A stretch of DNA of 10,562 nucleotides, taken from contig JAVBYP010000271.1 in the NCBI GenBank assembly GCA_030823965.1, forward strand, positions 1-10,562. Direction: 5' to 3'. Within the stretch, counting starts at the first letter, position 1, and each line of letters starts with the position of its first letter. This document shows positions 1 to 6,490 of this stretch, in pieces. The notes under the pieces were generated by a model, which saw only the letters and a program-made list of their open reading frames with translations, was not told where the DNA came from and did not search any database. Both the position numbers and the translations under genes were made by a program. This stretch comes from Sideroxydans sp. Its GTDB lineage: Bacteria; Pseudomonadota; Gammaproteobacteria; Burkholderiales; Gallionellaceae.

Positions 1-472
1 CACGCAGATCGAGCGGGGCGACTTGCTGCATCGAGCGACCGATCTCCAATATCTCTGCGTCGCTATGATGTAGACGCAGTTTCTCCACGATCCAGTCCGG
101 TAGTTCCGCTTGGATGGAAAGCGGTAGCGCTTCCATGTTGATGCTCTTCACACTACCCAGCCATTCCTCTTCTTTCACTTTGAGCAAGGGCTTCAGTTCG
201 CGCAGGTTGTAGCCACCGAACCTGACCCAGTACGCCAGCGTGATGCGACGTGCGGAGGCGAGTCCTTTCTCCTCCAGCGTACAAGCGTGTTCCAAGAACA
301 GGCGATGGCGTAACACGCCGAACAAGGTCTCGGCGACTAATGAGCGCTCGTTCGAGCCGATGCGTTCCTCTTGGAAGAAATGTCGCAATACGGCATCGGC
401 CGGGTGCTCCATCTTGAGTGCGGCACGCACGGCTTGGATGGTGAGGTCGAGGCGATATTCAGTGAGTAGCAT
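1..472 (-). CDS. RsmB/NOP-family rRNA (cytosine-5) methyltransferase, N-terminal part (runs off left edge)
   Basis: I translated the minus strand from the ATG at 472-470. The frame stays open to the window edge and gives 157 codons, starting MLLTEYRLDLTIQAV and ending near MQQVAPLDLRV. This resembles the NusB-like helical RNA-binding domain at the N terminus of RsmB/Sun-type 16S rRNA m5C methyltransferases, with the signatures RSLVAETLFGVLRHR and LAYWVRFGGYNLREL. The edge falls just where the segment leading into the SAM-dependent catalytic domain begins, so the catalytic cysteines are outside the window. The family transfers a methyl group from S-adenosylmethionine to a cytosine of rRNA in the cytoplasm. 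The gene lies 12 nt after the upstream DUF3108 gene, with a weak GAAAG ribosome site, and is the last visible gene of the purM operon. It may be RsmB itself or a paralogue of the same family, so I give no symbol. Confidence 0.82.
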   Translation of the reverse strand, partial: MLLTEYRLDLTIQAVRAALKMEHPADAVLRHFFQEERIGSNERSLVAETLFGVLRHRLFLEHACTLEEKGLASARRITLAYWVRFGGYNLRELKPLLKVKEEEWLGSVKSINMEALPLSIQAELPDWIVEKLRLHHSDAEILEIGRSMQQVAPLDLR

Positions 473-484
473 GATGTGACTTTC

Positions 485-1522
485 TTAATTTTCCGAGAGA
501 CGTATCTCGGTGATGATGAATTCGAATTTGACGCTTCCGTCTGTATCGATGGTATGAATTTTGACTGGGAGGTTGCGATACTCTCGTGCGAACCATATCC
601 CTAACCCCTTTTCACCGGGCGGGTGAAGCTTGCGGTAGTGTATCGCCTTCAACTTACCCATTGGGGTGATGATCATTTCGTCAGTGGTGACTTGGAAGCG
701 GTATCTATCCAAGGAGCTTCCATCGGTCACCGCTATGTCCAATTCATCCCCGTCGGCTGGGACTGCAGGTGATTGGTAGAGGATGCTCAACATATCTTGA
801 GCATCTGCTGAAAGTGTGGTCTGGCTCCCATTGTCGAAGATCATCTGGTTCGAGTTCGTATCGAAGATGGCGCTTCTATTTTTTGTTGTGCTGCCTTCAA
901 GTTTTTCTTCAGTGTATTGGCGAGGATACAGGCGTTGTCCATCAGTCGTGCCTTCACTGAGTTGGCTGAGCGAACCATTAAAAAAAAGCTTGGCAAGTCC
1001 AACCATCTTGGCTGTTGCGGCAAGCTTGTATTGTCCATCGTCTCCTATATCGAGAGTGTGTTGCATGCTGGCGGCTGTGATTCCACCAGCCCCTTTGCGC
1101 ACTTCGAATTTAAGAAGTACATGTTTGGGTAGAGGAGTTGGTGTCGGAAGTGAGCTTTCTGTTGTTGCGACAACGCCGCTCGCGGCATCAAGTGCTCGTG
1201 CAATGGCAGTCTCATTTGCGGCGATGAGCCGCTCTGCCTCTGCCGCGCTAATCTCAGATGTGGGTTCGAATACCGTGGGGGTAACTGCTTCAGGTGGCGC
1301 CTCAACTGGTTTGGACGCAATCGGAGTCTTAAGGCTCGTCTTGGGGGATGAGCGCTTGGCTTCGAGAGTGATCGGCTCCAATTTGGCCATCAGGGGCGGC
1401 AGGTCGCGCTCCATAGCAGGCAGCTCGACATCAGGTAGCCATAGGAATAACGCGTGAACGCAGAGTGAAACCGCGAGTGCGGCGATGATGCGCTGTTTGA
1501 GCGTGGACAACGAAACGTTCAC
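485..1522 (-). CDS. Membrane-anchored DUF3108 protein with TonB-like N terminus
   Basis: 345 residues. The N terminus has a short cytoplasmic stretch and one hydrophobic segment (about residues 11-30, SLCVHALFLWL) of the kind seen in TonB/TolA-type anchors. A Pro-, Lys- and Glu-rich linker follows (about 50-92), then a helical stretch (about 93-115), then a DUF3108 domain (about 135-345). The expected location is the periplasmic face of the inner membrane. The biochemical function of DUF3108 is not established. The C-terminal domain is clearly related to that of the upstream neighbour: QDMLSILYQ here, QDRLSMMYQ there. The start is GTG at 1522-1520, overlapping the upstream stop by 4 nt (GTGA), and no Shine-Dalgarno is visible, so translation is probably coupled. 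A run of eight T's on the coding strand (987-980) encodes part of L179-F180-F181. Annotation as DUF3108 is firm; any specific role would be a guess. Confidence 0.88.
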   Translation of the reverse strand: MNVSLSTLKQRIIAALAVSLCVHALFLWLPDVELPAMERDLPPLMAKLEPITLEAKRSSPKTSLKTPIASKPVEAPPEAVTPTVFEPTSEISAAEAERLIAANETAIARALDAASGVVATTESSLPTPTPLPKHVLLKFEVRKGAGGITAASMQHTLDIGDDGQYKLAATAKMVGLAKLFFNGSLSQLSEGTTDGQRLYPRQYTEEKLEGSTTKNRSAIFDTNSNQMIFDNGSQTTLSADAQDMLSILYQSPAVPADGDELDIAVTDGSSLDRYRFQVTTDEMIITPMGKLKAIHYRKLHPPGEKGLGIWFAREYRNLPVKIHTIDTDGSVKFEFIITEIRLSEN

Positions 1523-2220
1523 GGAAAGATCTTGAGGTCGGTAAGAACTTGTACCAGTGAGTTGCTACCGTCTTCGGTAAAGACGACCTTGCAGGGAACG
1601 AAGTTGTGGTCGATGGCTAGCCATACGTTCGATCTTTTGGGGATGTTCAGCGGGAGCGAGGTCAGGTTGTAACTGCGCATGGTACCGAACGAGGTGGTGA
1701 CGGTCTGTTCGGGCTTCACTTGATAGTGCATCTTTTCGATCATGCTACCGTTGGACATATCTAGCTTGATCTCTAAACGTCCGCGTGGGGGCTCGACCAC
1801 GAACTGATACATCATACTCAATCGGTCTTGCGTGCCCTCGGCGAGCGGGAGTTGTCGGATGCCGCCGTTGTCGCGATGGATGAGCTCGCGACGTGCCCAG
1901 TCGAACTCGGCAGCACTGTTCTTGTGACTGTCTTGTGCGCGTCTATGGGTGTATTTGACGGGAAGCAGGCCGTGCTCGCCAATATCACCTTCGCTAGTCG
2001 CCACGATGGTCTCGGGTTTGAATAAAGCGAGCAATCCGACTGGCTTGGTGATGGACTCGATGTGGTAATGCCCCCCATCGTGTATGAAGACCTCACGCAC
2101 TTTGGCTAAGGTCACGCCCTTTACTTGCAGATCGTAATTCGCTTCGATGCGATGTGGAATCTCAGCCGCTGAGAGTGCGGTCGAGATACACAGCAAAGAG
2201 AATGTAAGGAGGGCGCGCAT
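1519..2220 (-). CDS. Secreted DUF3108 domain protein
   Basis: 233 residues starting at ATG 2220-2218, only 5 nt after the purN stop. Residues 1-19 form a classical Sec signal peptide ending in an S-A-A cleavage site before EIPH. There is no lipobox, so the mature protein should be soluble in the periplasm. The rest matches the DUF3108 pattern: a repeated beta-strand-rich fold with motifs such as ANYDLQVKGVTLAKV near residue 28, GLLPVKYTHRR in the middle, then QDRLSMMYQF and FGTMRSYNLTSL. The family is widespread in Proteobacteria, commonly next to purN in betaproteobacteria, and has no assigned activity. The gene is followed without a gap by a paralogue carrying a membrane anchor, suggesting the two act together in the cell envelope. 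That pairing is inference. Confidence in the family is high and in function low. Confidence 0.88.
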   Translation of the reverse strand: MRALLTFSLLCISTALSAAEIPHRIEANYDLQVKGVTLAKVREVFIHDGGHYHIESITKPVGLLALFKPETIVATSEGDIGEHGLLPVKYTHRRAQDSHKNSAAEFDWARRELIHRDNGGIRQLPLAEGTQDRLSMMYQFVVEPPRGRLEIKLDMSNGSMIEKMHYQVKPEQTVTTSFGTMRSYNLTSLPLNIPKRSNVWLAIDHNFVPCKVVFTEDGSNSLVQVLTDLKIFP

Positions 2221-2225
2221 GTCCG

Positions 2226-2864
2226 TTAGTCTAACCCAGGAGAGATGAGTGTCGTACCGCGCTGTTCCAAACTGTCTGTTTCGACACGCCCTTGGGCATT
2301 CAATCGTACATTGCCATTACACAGCCAGCGGACTGCCTGAGGGAACACGCGATGTTCTTCTCGCAAGACGCGTGCAGACAATGTCTCTGGGGTGTCGTCC
2401 TGACGTACTGGAACGGCGGCTTGGATGATGATGGGGCCATGGTCGAGGTCTGGTGTGACGAAGTGCACGGTGCAACCGTGGATCTTCACGCCATCCTGCA
2501 ATGCGCGCTCATGTGTATCCACACCTGTGTAGGCGGGGAGTAGGGAGGGGTGGATATTGATGAGGCGACCTGCATAGTGATTGACGAAACCTGCAGTCAA
2601 GATGCGCATGAAGCCCGCAAGTACCACGAGGTCAGGATGGTGACGGTCGATCTCTTGCGCGAGTGCTGCATCGAATGCTTCGCGGTTGGCGAAATCCTTG
2701 TGCGAGATCGCTGCAGTGGCGATGCCGTGTTGCTGGGCGATCGCAAGTCCTGCGGCATCCGCTTTGTTGCTGATGACGGCTGCGACTTCACAAGGCAATC
2801 TTGCCTTCAGCAACGCTTCCATGTTGCTGCCACGACCTGAGATGAGGATGACGATACGTTTCAC
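2226..2864 (-). CDS. purN: Phosphoribosylglycinamide formyltransferase 1 (PurN)
   Basis: 212 residues, the normal length for PurN. The enzyme transfers the formyl group of 10-formyl-tetrahydrofolate to glycinamide ribonucleotide, the third step of de novo purine synthesis, in the cytoplasm. Visible signatures are the nucleotide loop ISGRGSNMEAL (residues 8-18), the catalytic block INIHPSLLPAY with N103 and H105, and D141 in TPDLDHGPII. These correspond to the Asn-His-Asp triad known for the E. coli enzyme. HGCTVHFVTPDLDHGP (129-144) is also typical. The start is GTG at 2864-2862, followed by KRIVILISGRGSN, which fits the family N terminus exactly. It lies 3 nt after the purM stop with only a weak ribosome site, so coupling to purM is likely. 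No key residue is missing. Confidence 0.97.
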   Translation of the reverse strand: MKRIVILISGRGSNMEALLKARLPCEVAAVISNKADAAGLAIAQQHGIATAAISHKDFANREAFDAALAQEIDRHHPDLVVLAGFMRILTAGFVNHYAGRLINIHPSLLPAYTGVDTHERALQDGVKIHGCTVHFVTPDLDHGPIIIQAAVPVRQDDTPETLSARVLREEHRVFPQAVRWLCNGNVRLNAQGRVETDSLEQRGTTLISPGLD

Positions 2865-2867
2865 TGC

Positions 2868-3911
2868 TTAACGAACCTGCGTCTGGTGTTCATCACCGTT
2901 ACGTGCGCGGATGACACCGATGCGCGACACGGTCTCTCCAGTGGAGCGTAGATGCTCGATAGCTGCATCTGCGTCTGATGCGGCGACTACGACGACCATA
3001 CCGATACCGCAGTTGAAGGTGCGGAACATCTCTTGCGCTTCGACGTTGCCACCTTCACGCAACCAATCGAACAGTTTCGGCATCTTCCATGTCTTGCTGT
3101 CGATGTCTGCGACCACGTTGGCTGGTAAAACGCGCGGCACGTTCTCGGTGATACCGCCGCCGGTGATGTGCGCCATGCCTTTGACGGTGATCGCTTGCAT
3201 GAGGGAGAGCATCGGCTTCACGTACAATCGTGTCGGCGCCATGATGCAGTCGGCCAGTGAACGGTCGCCGTCGAACTTGGCGTTCAAGTCAGGTTTGCTA
3301 CGCTCGATGATCTTGCGCACCAGAGAGTAACCGTTTGAATGTGCGCCATTGGAAGCCAGTCCCAGCAACACGTCTCCAGCCTTGATGTGTTCGCCTGTGA
3401 TGATCTTGGATTTTTCCACCACACCCACTGCGAAGCCTGCGAGGTCGTATTCACCAACTGGATACATACCAGGCATCTCGGCGGTCTCGCCACCGATCAG
3501 TGCACAACCGGAATCTTCACACCCCTTGGCGATGCCTTTGATCACTTCGGTCGCCGCAGGTACGTCCAACTTGCCGCAGGCGAAATAGTCGAGAAAGAAT
3601 AGCGGCTCGGCACCTTGTACCAAGATGTCGTTCACACTCATGGCGACGAGGTCGATTCCGACGGTGTCGTGGCGATTCAGTTCGAATGCCAACTTCAGTT
3701 TGGTGCCAACGCCGTCAGTGCCGGACACCAGCACAGGTTCTTTGAATTTCTTGGAGATCTCGACCAGACCACCGAATCCGCCGATGCCGGACAAGACTTC
3801 GGGGCGCATGGTGCGCTTGGCAAAGGGCTTGATGTTCTCGACTAGTTGGTCGCCAGCATCGATATCTACGCCCGCGTCGCGGTAGGAAAGGGAATTGGAT
3901 GGGGTGTTCAA
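2868..3911 (-). CDS. purM: Phosphoribosylformylglycinamidine cyclo-ligase (AIR synthetase, PurM)
   Basis: 347 residues from a TTG start at 3911-3909. The reading frame stays open 58 codons further upstream, but that extension overlaps the divergent permease gene and does not look like PurM. The TTG gives (M)[19 protein letters not shown], the normal family N terminus, and has GAGAA about 6 nt upstream. PurM makes aminoimidazole ribonucleotide from FGAM using ATP, the fifth step of purine synthesis. Signatures are [12 protein letters not shown] (about residues 64-75), [23 protein letters not shown] (about 87-109, read in two overlapping pieces), [14 protein letters not shown], and [16 protein letters not shown], all typical of the PurM/ThiL-type ATP-binding fold. 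It is the first gene of the minus-strand operon and is followed by purN after 3 nt. The function is secure; the non-ATG start is the only unusual point. Confidence 0.96.
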   Translation of the reverse strand: MNTPSNSLSYRDAGVDIDAGDQLVENIKPFAKRTMRPEVLSGIGGFGGLVEISKKFKEPVLVSGTDGVGTKLKLAFELNRHDTVGIDLVAMSVNDILVQGAEPLFFLDYFACGKLDVPAATEVIKGIAKGCEDSGCALIGGETAEMPGMYPVGEYDLAGFAVGVVEKSKIITGEHIKAGDVLLGLASNGAHSNGYSLVRKIIERSKPDLNAKFDGDRSLADCIMAPTRLYVKPMLSLMQAITVKGMAHITGGGITENVPRVLPANVVADIDSKTWKMPKLFDWLREGGNVEAQEMFRTFNCGIGMVVVVAASDADAAIEHLRSTGETVSRIGVIRARNGDEHQTQVR

Positions 3912-3975
3912 GTTGAGTTCTCGCTTTCTAAACTGTAAAGTGCGGACAATTTTCCAAAGCCGAATTTTACCCGAA
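3912..3975. promoter_or_regulatory. Divergent purM / permease intergenic region
   Basis: These 64 bases separate the purM TTG start (minus) from the permease ATG (plus) and should hold promoters for both. On the plus strand, TTGAGT (3913-3918) and TAAAGT (3936-3941) are 17 bp apart, a plausible sigma-70 pair matching consensus at 4 of 6 positions in each box. It would give a leader of about 28 nt for the permease gene. On the minus strand, TAAAAT (complement of 3964-3969) resembles a -10 box for purM but has no good -35 partner at the right distance. I see no clear operator palindrome or riboswitch. Confidence 0.45.
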
Positions 3976-5034
3976 ATGACCGTATCCCGCTCTGCTGCAA
4001 TGCAATGGTTGGCTGTTGCCATCGTCCTGTTCGGGGCGCTGTATCTGCTTGGCCCGATCCTAGCCCCCTTTGTGGCTGCGGCCATCCTTGCCTATATCTG
4101 CAACCCCTTGGTGACGCGCTTATGTGCGTGGAAGCTCTCACGCACATTGGCTGTGGTGCTGGTGATGCTGGGGCTGGTACTCGCATTCGTGACTTTGATG
4201 CTCATCATGTTGCCGCTGTTGCAGAAAGAGATCGCCTTGCTGATGGTGCGTGTACCTGAGTGGCTGGAGACGGCACGTGTGCGCCTGCTCCCTTTGTTGC
4301 ATCAGTGGCTCGGCATCGATCTGGATTGGGACGTACAGGCGCTGAAGGATCTGTTGCTCACCCATTGGCAGAGCGCAGGAGGGGTGGCAGCCAAGTTGCT
4401 ACCTTGGTTGGGGAGCGGTGGCGGTATGTTGCTCGGCCTTCTGGTCAATCTATTGCTCATCCCCGTAGTGATGTTCTATCTGTTGCGTGATTGGAACGAC
4501 ATCATCCAACGTATCGACCACATGATCCCTCGCCACTGGCATGCCAAAGTCGCAGAGATCGCGAGCGAGGTGGACGATGTGTTGGCCGAGTTCATGCGCG
4601 GGCAGTTGTCAGTGATGCTGCTGATGAGTGCTTTCTATGTGGTCGCACTTTGGCTTGTCGGGCTGGAGTTCGCGCTACCTATCGGTATCGTCGCAGGAGC
4701 GCTGGTGTTCGTGCCTTACCTCGGCATGGTGTTGGGGTTGGGCTTGGCGACTTTAGCGGCAGCCATGCAGTTCACTGCATTGAGTGATGTGGCGCTGGTG
4801 TGGGTAGTCTTCGGCGCGGGCCAATTGTTGGAAGGCATGGTGATCACACCTTGGTTGGTGGGCGAACGCATCGGCCTACATCCACTGGCAGTCATCTTCG
4901 CTTTACTAGCCTTTGGCCAATTGTTCGGCTTCTTTGGTGTGTTGCTGGCATTGCCGCTGGCCGCCATCCTATTGGTCGTGTTGCGTCATTCACGCGAGCG
5001 TTATTTGAGTAGCGAGATGTACAACAAGCCATGA
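3976..5034 (+). CDS. AI-2E family (PerM-type) membrane permease
   Basis: 352 residues from ATG 3976, which gives [20 protein letters not shown]. The frame is open 27 codons earlier, but that part overlaps the purM start and its promoter. The protein is strongly hydrophobic: paired segments near residues 10-45, one near 58-80, a soluble stretch at about 85-145, then segments near 149-170, 212-232, 236-263, 271-290 and 303-335. This is the layout of the AI-2E/PerM family. Family motifs are [13 protein letters not shown] (about 199-211) and the C-terminal [12 protein letters not shown] with [14 protein letters not shown] (about 300-330). Members are inner-membrane proteins linked in different cases to AI-2 export, ion/proton antiport or unknown substrates, so the substrate here cannot be named. 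It overlaps hda by 4 nt (ATGA), so the two are probably co-translated. Confidence 0.92.
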   Translation: MTVSRSAAMQWLAVAIVLFGALYLLGPILAPFVAAAILAYICNPLVTRLCAWKLSRTLAVVLVMLGLVLAFVTLMLIMLPLLQKEIALLMVRVPEWLETARVRLLPLLHQWLGIDLDWDVQALKDLLLTHWQSAGGVAAKLLPWLGSGGGMLLGLLVNLLLIPVVMFYLLRDWNDIIQRIDHMIPRHWHAKVAEIASEVDDVLAEFMRGQLSVMLLMSAFYVVALWLVGLEFALPIGIVAGALVFVPYLGMVLGLGLATLAAAMQFTALSDVALVWVVFGAGQLLEGMVITPWLVGERIGLHPLAVIFALLAFGQLFGFFGVLLALPLAAILLVVLRHSRERYLSSEMYNKP

Positions 5035-5681
5035 CCCAAATGTTATTGGGCATCGCGCCTGAGTGGATTCCTTCCCTAGAGAATTTTGTCGCAGGACGCA
5101 ATGTGGAATTGCTGTCCACCTTGCGCCATGCCTTAGCTTCGTCACAAGGAGAGCGCTGCCTCTACATCTGGGGCGAGGCGGGGAGCGGCAAGACTCATTT
5201 GTTGCAAGCCATCACAGTCAGTGCTCGCAGTGCGGGTCAGTCTGCCATGTGTCTGTGTGGCGCTGTGCCGCAGGCAATGGACGTGGTTGCGGTGGATGAT
5301 GTCGAGATGCTCGATGAGGAGGCGCAGATCGCCCTGTTCGCCTTGTATAACCGTACGCGCGAAAGGGGCGGACTGTTGTTGGTGAGTGGCAAGCAAGCGC
5401 CTGCCTTCTTGAAGTTGCGCGATGATCTACGCACCCGCCTGGGTTGGGGGCTGGTCTATCAGGTGCACGCATTGACTGATGCGGAGAAGGCGGAAGCCTT
5501 GCGCCAACACGCGACCGCGCGTGGATTTGAGTTGCCTCAAGAGGTGACGAATTATTTGTTGCGGCATGGCAGGCGCGATCTACCATCCCTCTTAGTCACA
5601 TTGGATGCGTTGGATGAACGTTGTTTGAGATTGAAGAGGGGCGCAAGTGTTCCAATTCTGAAAGAGGTGATGAATGGCTGA
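5031..5681 (+). CDS. hda: DnaA regulatory inactivator Hda
   Basis: 216 residues, a short AAA+ protein lacking a DNA-binding domain, as expected for Hda (DnaA has a longer N-terminal region and a C-terminal helix-turn-helix). Hda binds the DNA-loaded beta clamp and stimulates hydrolysis of DnaA-bound ATP, preventing re-initiation of replication. Visible elements are the N-terminal QMLLGI (residues 3-8), matching the position and pattern of the clamp-binding QLxLxL motif; the Walker A loop GEAGSGKTH (48-56); the Walker B strand VVAVDDVE (85-92); a Box VII arginine in DLRTRLGWG (132-140, probably R136); and sensor 2 arginines near 181-182. The start ATG at 5031 overlaps the permease stop. A start at the internal Met4 would remove the clamp-binding Gln, so 5031 is preferred. 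The C-terminal VPILKEVMNG is typical of the family. Confidence 0.93.
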   Translation: MTQMLLGIAPEWIPSLENFVAGRNVELLSTLRHALASSQGERCLYIWGEAGSGKTHLLQAITVSARSAGQSAMCLCGAVPQAMDVVAVDDVEMLDEEAQIALFALYNRTRERGGLLLVSGKQAPAFLKLRDDLRTRLGWGLVYQVHALTDAEKAEALRQHATARGFELPQEVTNYLLRHGRRDLPSLLVTLDALDERCLRLKRGASVPILKEVMNG

Positions 5682-5751
5682 GGTTATGATTAAATCTCAC
5701 CGCGATTCTCACAGTCTTTAAGTTCTCAATCAATCAACTCAAGGGAAAAAT
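5682..5751 (+). promoter_or_regulatory. Leader and possible promoter of the outer-membrane protein gene
   Basis: This 70-base AT-rich gap after hda contains TATGAT (5685-5690), 5 of 6 matches to a -10 box, but no convincing -35 at 16-18 bp, so the promoter is tentative. A good ribosome binding site, AAGGG (5741-5745), sits 6 nt before the ATG at 5752 and fixes that start. There is no terminator hairpin after hda, so read-through from the permease-hda operon is also possible. Confidence 0.35.
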
Positions 5752-6423
5752 ATGAACATCAAAATGTTGGCATTGGCAGCGGGTTTGTTTCCCGTGATGG
5801 CGAATGCATCGAATTTCGCTGCTTACGGCAGTGCGGGTACCAATGGTTTTGGTTTGGGGGCCGGAACGACAATCAATGAGAAGTTTGGTGCGCGCCTAGG
5901 TTTCAGTACCTTCAAGATCAACGCTGACCAACAAGATGCTAACGGTTCTTACGGGGTCGATTTCAAATTGATGACCATTTCTGGTTTGGCAGACTACTAT
6001 CCGTGGGCTGGCAAGTTCAGAGCGACTGCAGGCGCGGTATACAACGGTAACAAGGCTACGATCACGGCTCAGCCGACATCTGGGAACACCTATACGTTTG
6101 ATGGCACAACTTATAATTCGTCTGAGGTTGGAGCATTTTCTGGTGAAATGACTTTCAATAGTATCGCTCCTTATTTGGGTATCGGCTGGGGAAATCCAGC
6201 AGCACAAGATAAAAAATGGGGAATGACGATGGATATTGGCATTCTGTTCCAAGGTTCACCAAAGGTTAAGAATTCGGTAACCTGCGGGGCTGTGGTAATA
6301 ACGGCAGGTGGATGTGCTGGTTTGCAGAGTAACGTCGCTGCTGGTGCGGCTCAATTGGAGACGGATTTGAAGGACTTTAAGTACATGCCCGTTGTAAACG
6401 TCGGTATCTCGTATCGTTTCTAA
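5752..6423 (+). CDS. Small outer-membrane beta-barrel protein, family unassigned
   Basis: 223 residues. Residues 1-19 are a Sec signal peptide (MNIKMLALAAG...VMANA) cut before SNF. The mature part is rich in Gly, Ala, Thr and aromatic residues in alternating patterns typical of transmembrane beta-strands: GFGLGAGTTINEKFGARLGFS, SGLADYYPWAGKFRATAGAVY, and IAPYLGIGWG (about residues 138-147). It ends in ISYRF, the C-terminal aromatic signature recognised by the BAM machinery. Size suggests a barrel of roughly 8-10 strands. Two cysteines (C178 and C188) lie in a probable surface loop and could form a disulfide. Codons are more AT-rich (AAT, GGT, TAT, TTG) than in the flanking genes. The gene has its own ribosome site and terminator and interrupts a usually continuous housekeeping order. 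I cannot assign a named family or function; similar hypothetical barrels occur in related methylotrophs and iron oxidisers as far as I recall. Confidence 0.85.
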   Translation: MNIKMLALAAGLFPVMANASNFAAYGSAGTNGFGLGAGTTINEKFGARLGFSTFKINADQQDANGSYGVDFKLMTISGLADYYPWAGKFRATAGAVYNGNKATITAQPTSGNTYTFDGTTYNSSEVGAFSGEMTFNSIAPYLGIGWGNPAAQDKKWGMTMDIGILFQGSPKVKNSVTCGAVVITAGGCAGLQSNVAAGAAQLETDLKDFKYMPVVNVGISYRF

Positions 6424-6444
6424 GCCTTTCGAGCATTCTATTTA

Positions 6445-6477
6445 CGAAAGCCTGCAGTGATGCAGGCTTCGTTTTTT
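6445..6477 (+). terminator. Rho-independent terminator after the outer-membrane protein gene
   Basis: A perfect 9-bp stem, AAGCCTGCA (6448-6456) with TGCAGGCTT (6461-6469), encloses a GTGA loop. It can be extended by CG/CG pairs around a single bulged A and is followed directly by six T's (6472-6477). It begins about 20 nt after the stop codon of the barrel gene. This is a textbook intrinsic terminator on the plus strand and should isolate the barrel gene from the HAD gene 13 nt further on. Confidence 0.92.
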
Positions 6478-6483
6478 GAGATG

Positions 6484-6488
6484 AGGAG
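6484..6488 (+). promoter_or_regulatory. Shine-Dalgarno site of the HAD gene (start ambiguous)
   Basis: AGGAG lies 2 nt before ATG 6491 and 5 nt before GTG 6494. The short distance to the ATG would favour the GTG, which gives MNLALFDLDNTLL, a common family N terminus. The ATG gives MVNLALFD. The two differ by one residue. Confidence 0.6.
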
Positions 6489-6490
6489 TG

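Noticed and set aside
240..479. Plus-strand open frame of 79 codons at the left edge
   Set aside because: It is antisense to the RsmB-like gene, whose translation matches a known N-terminal domain.
816..1457. 213-codon plus-strand open frame antisense to the second DUF3108 gene
   Set aside because: Its composition is low-complexity Ser/Ala/Arg typical of an antisense shadow, it resembles no family, and the minus-strand gene has a convincing domain and operon context.
3895..3975. 27-codon N-terminal extension of the permease
   Set aside because: It overlaps the purM start and the likely promoter, and lacks the hydrophobic start expected. ATG 3976 leads straight into the first membrane segment.
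3912..4085. 58-codon N-terminal extension of purM
   Set aside because: The extension overlaps the divergent permease gene, is not PurM-like, and the TTG at 3911 gives the normal family N terminus and length.
5218..5586. 122-codon minus-strand frame within hda
   Set aside because: Arg/Pro/His-rich antisense translation; hda itself has all AAA+ motifs.
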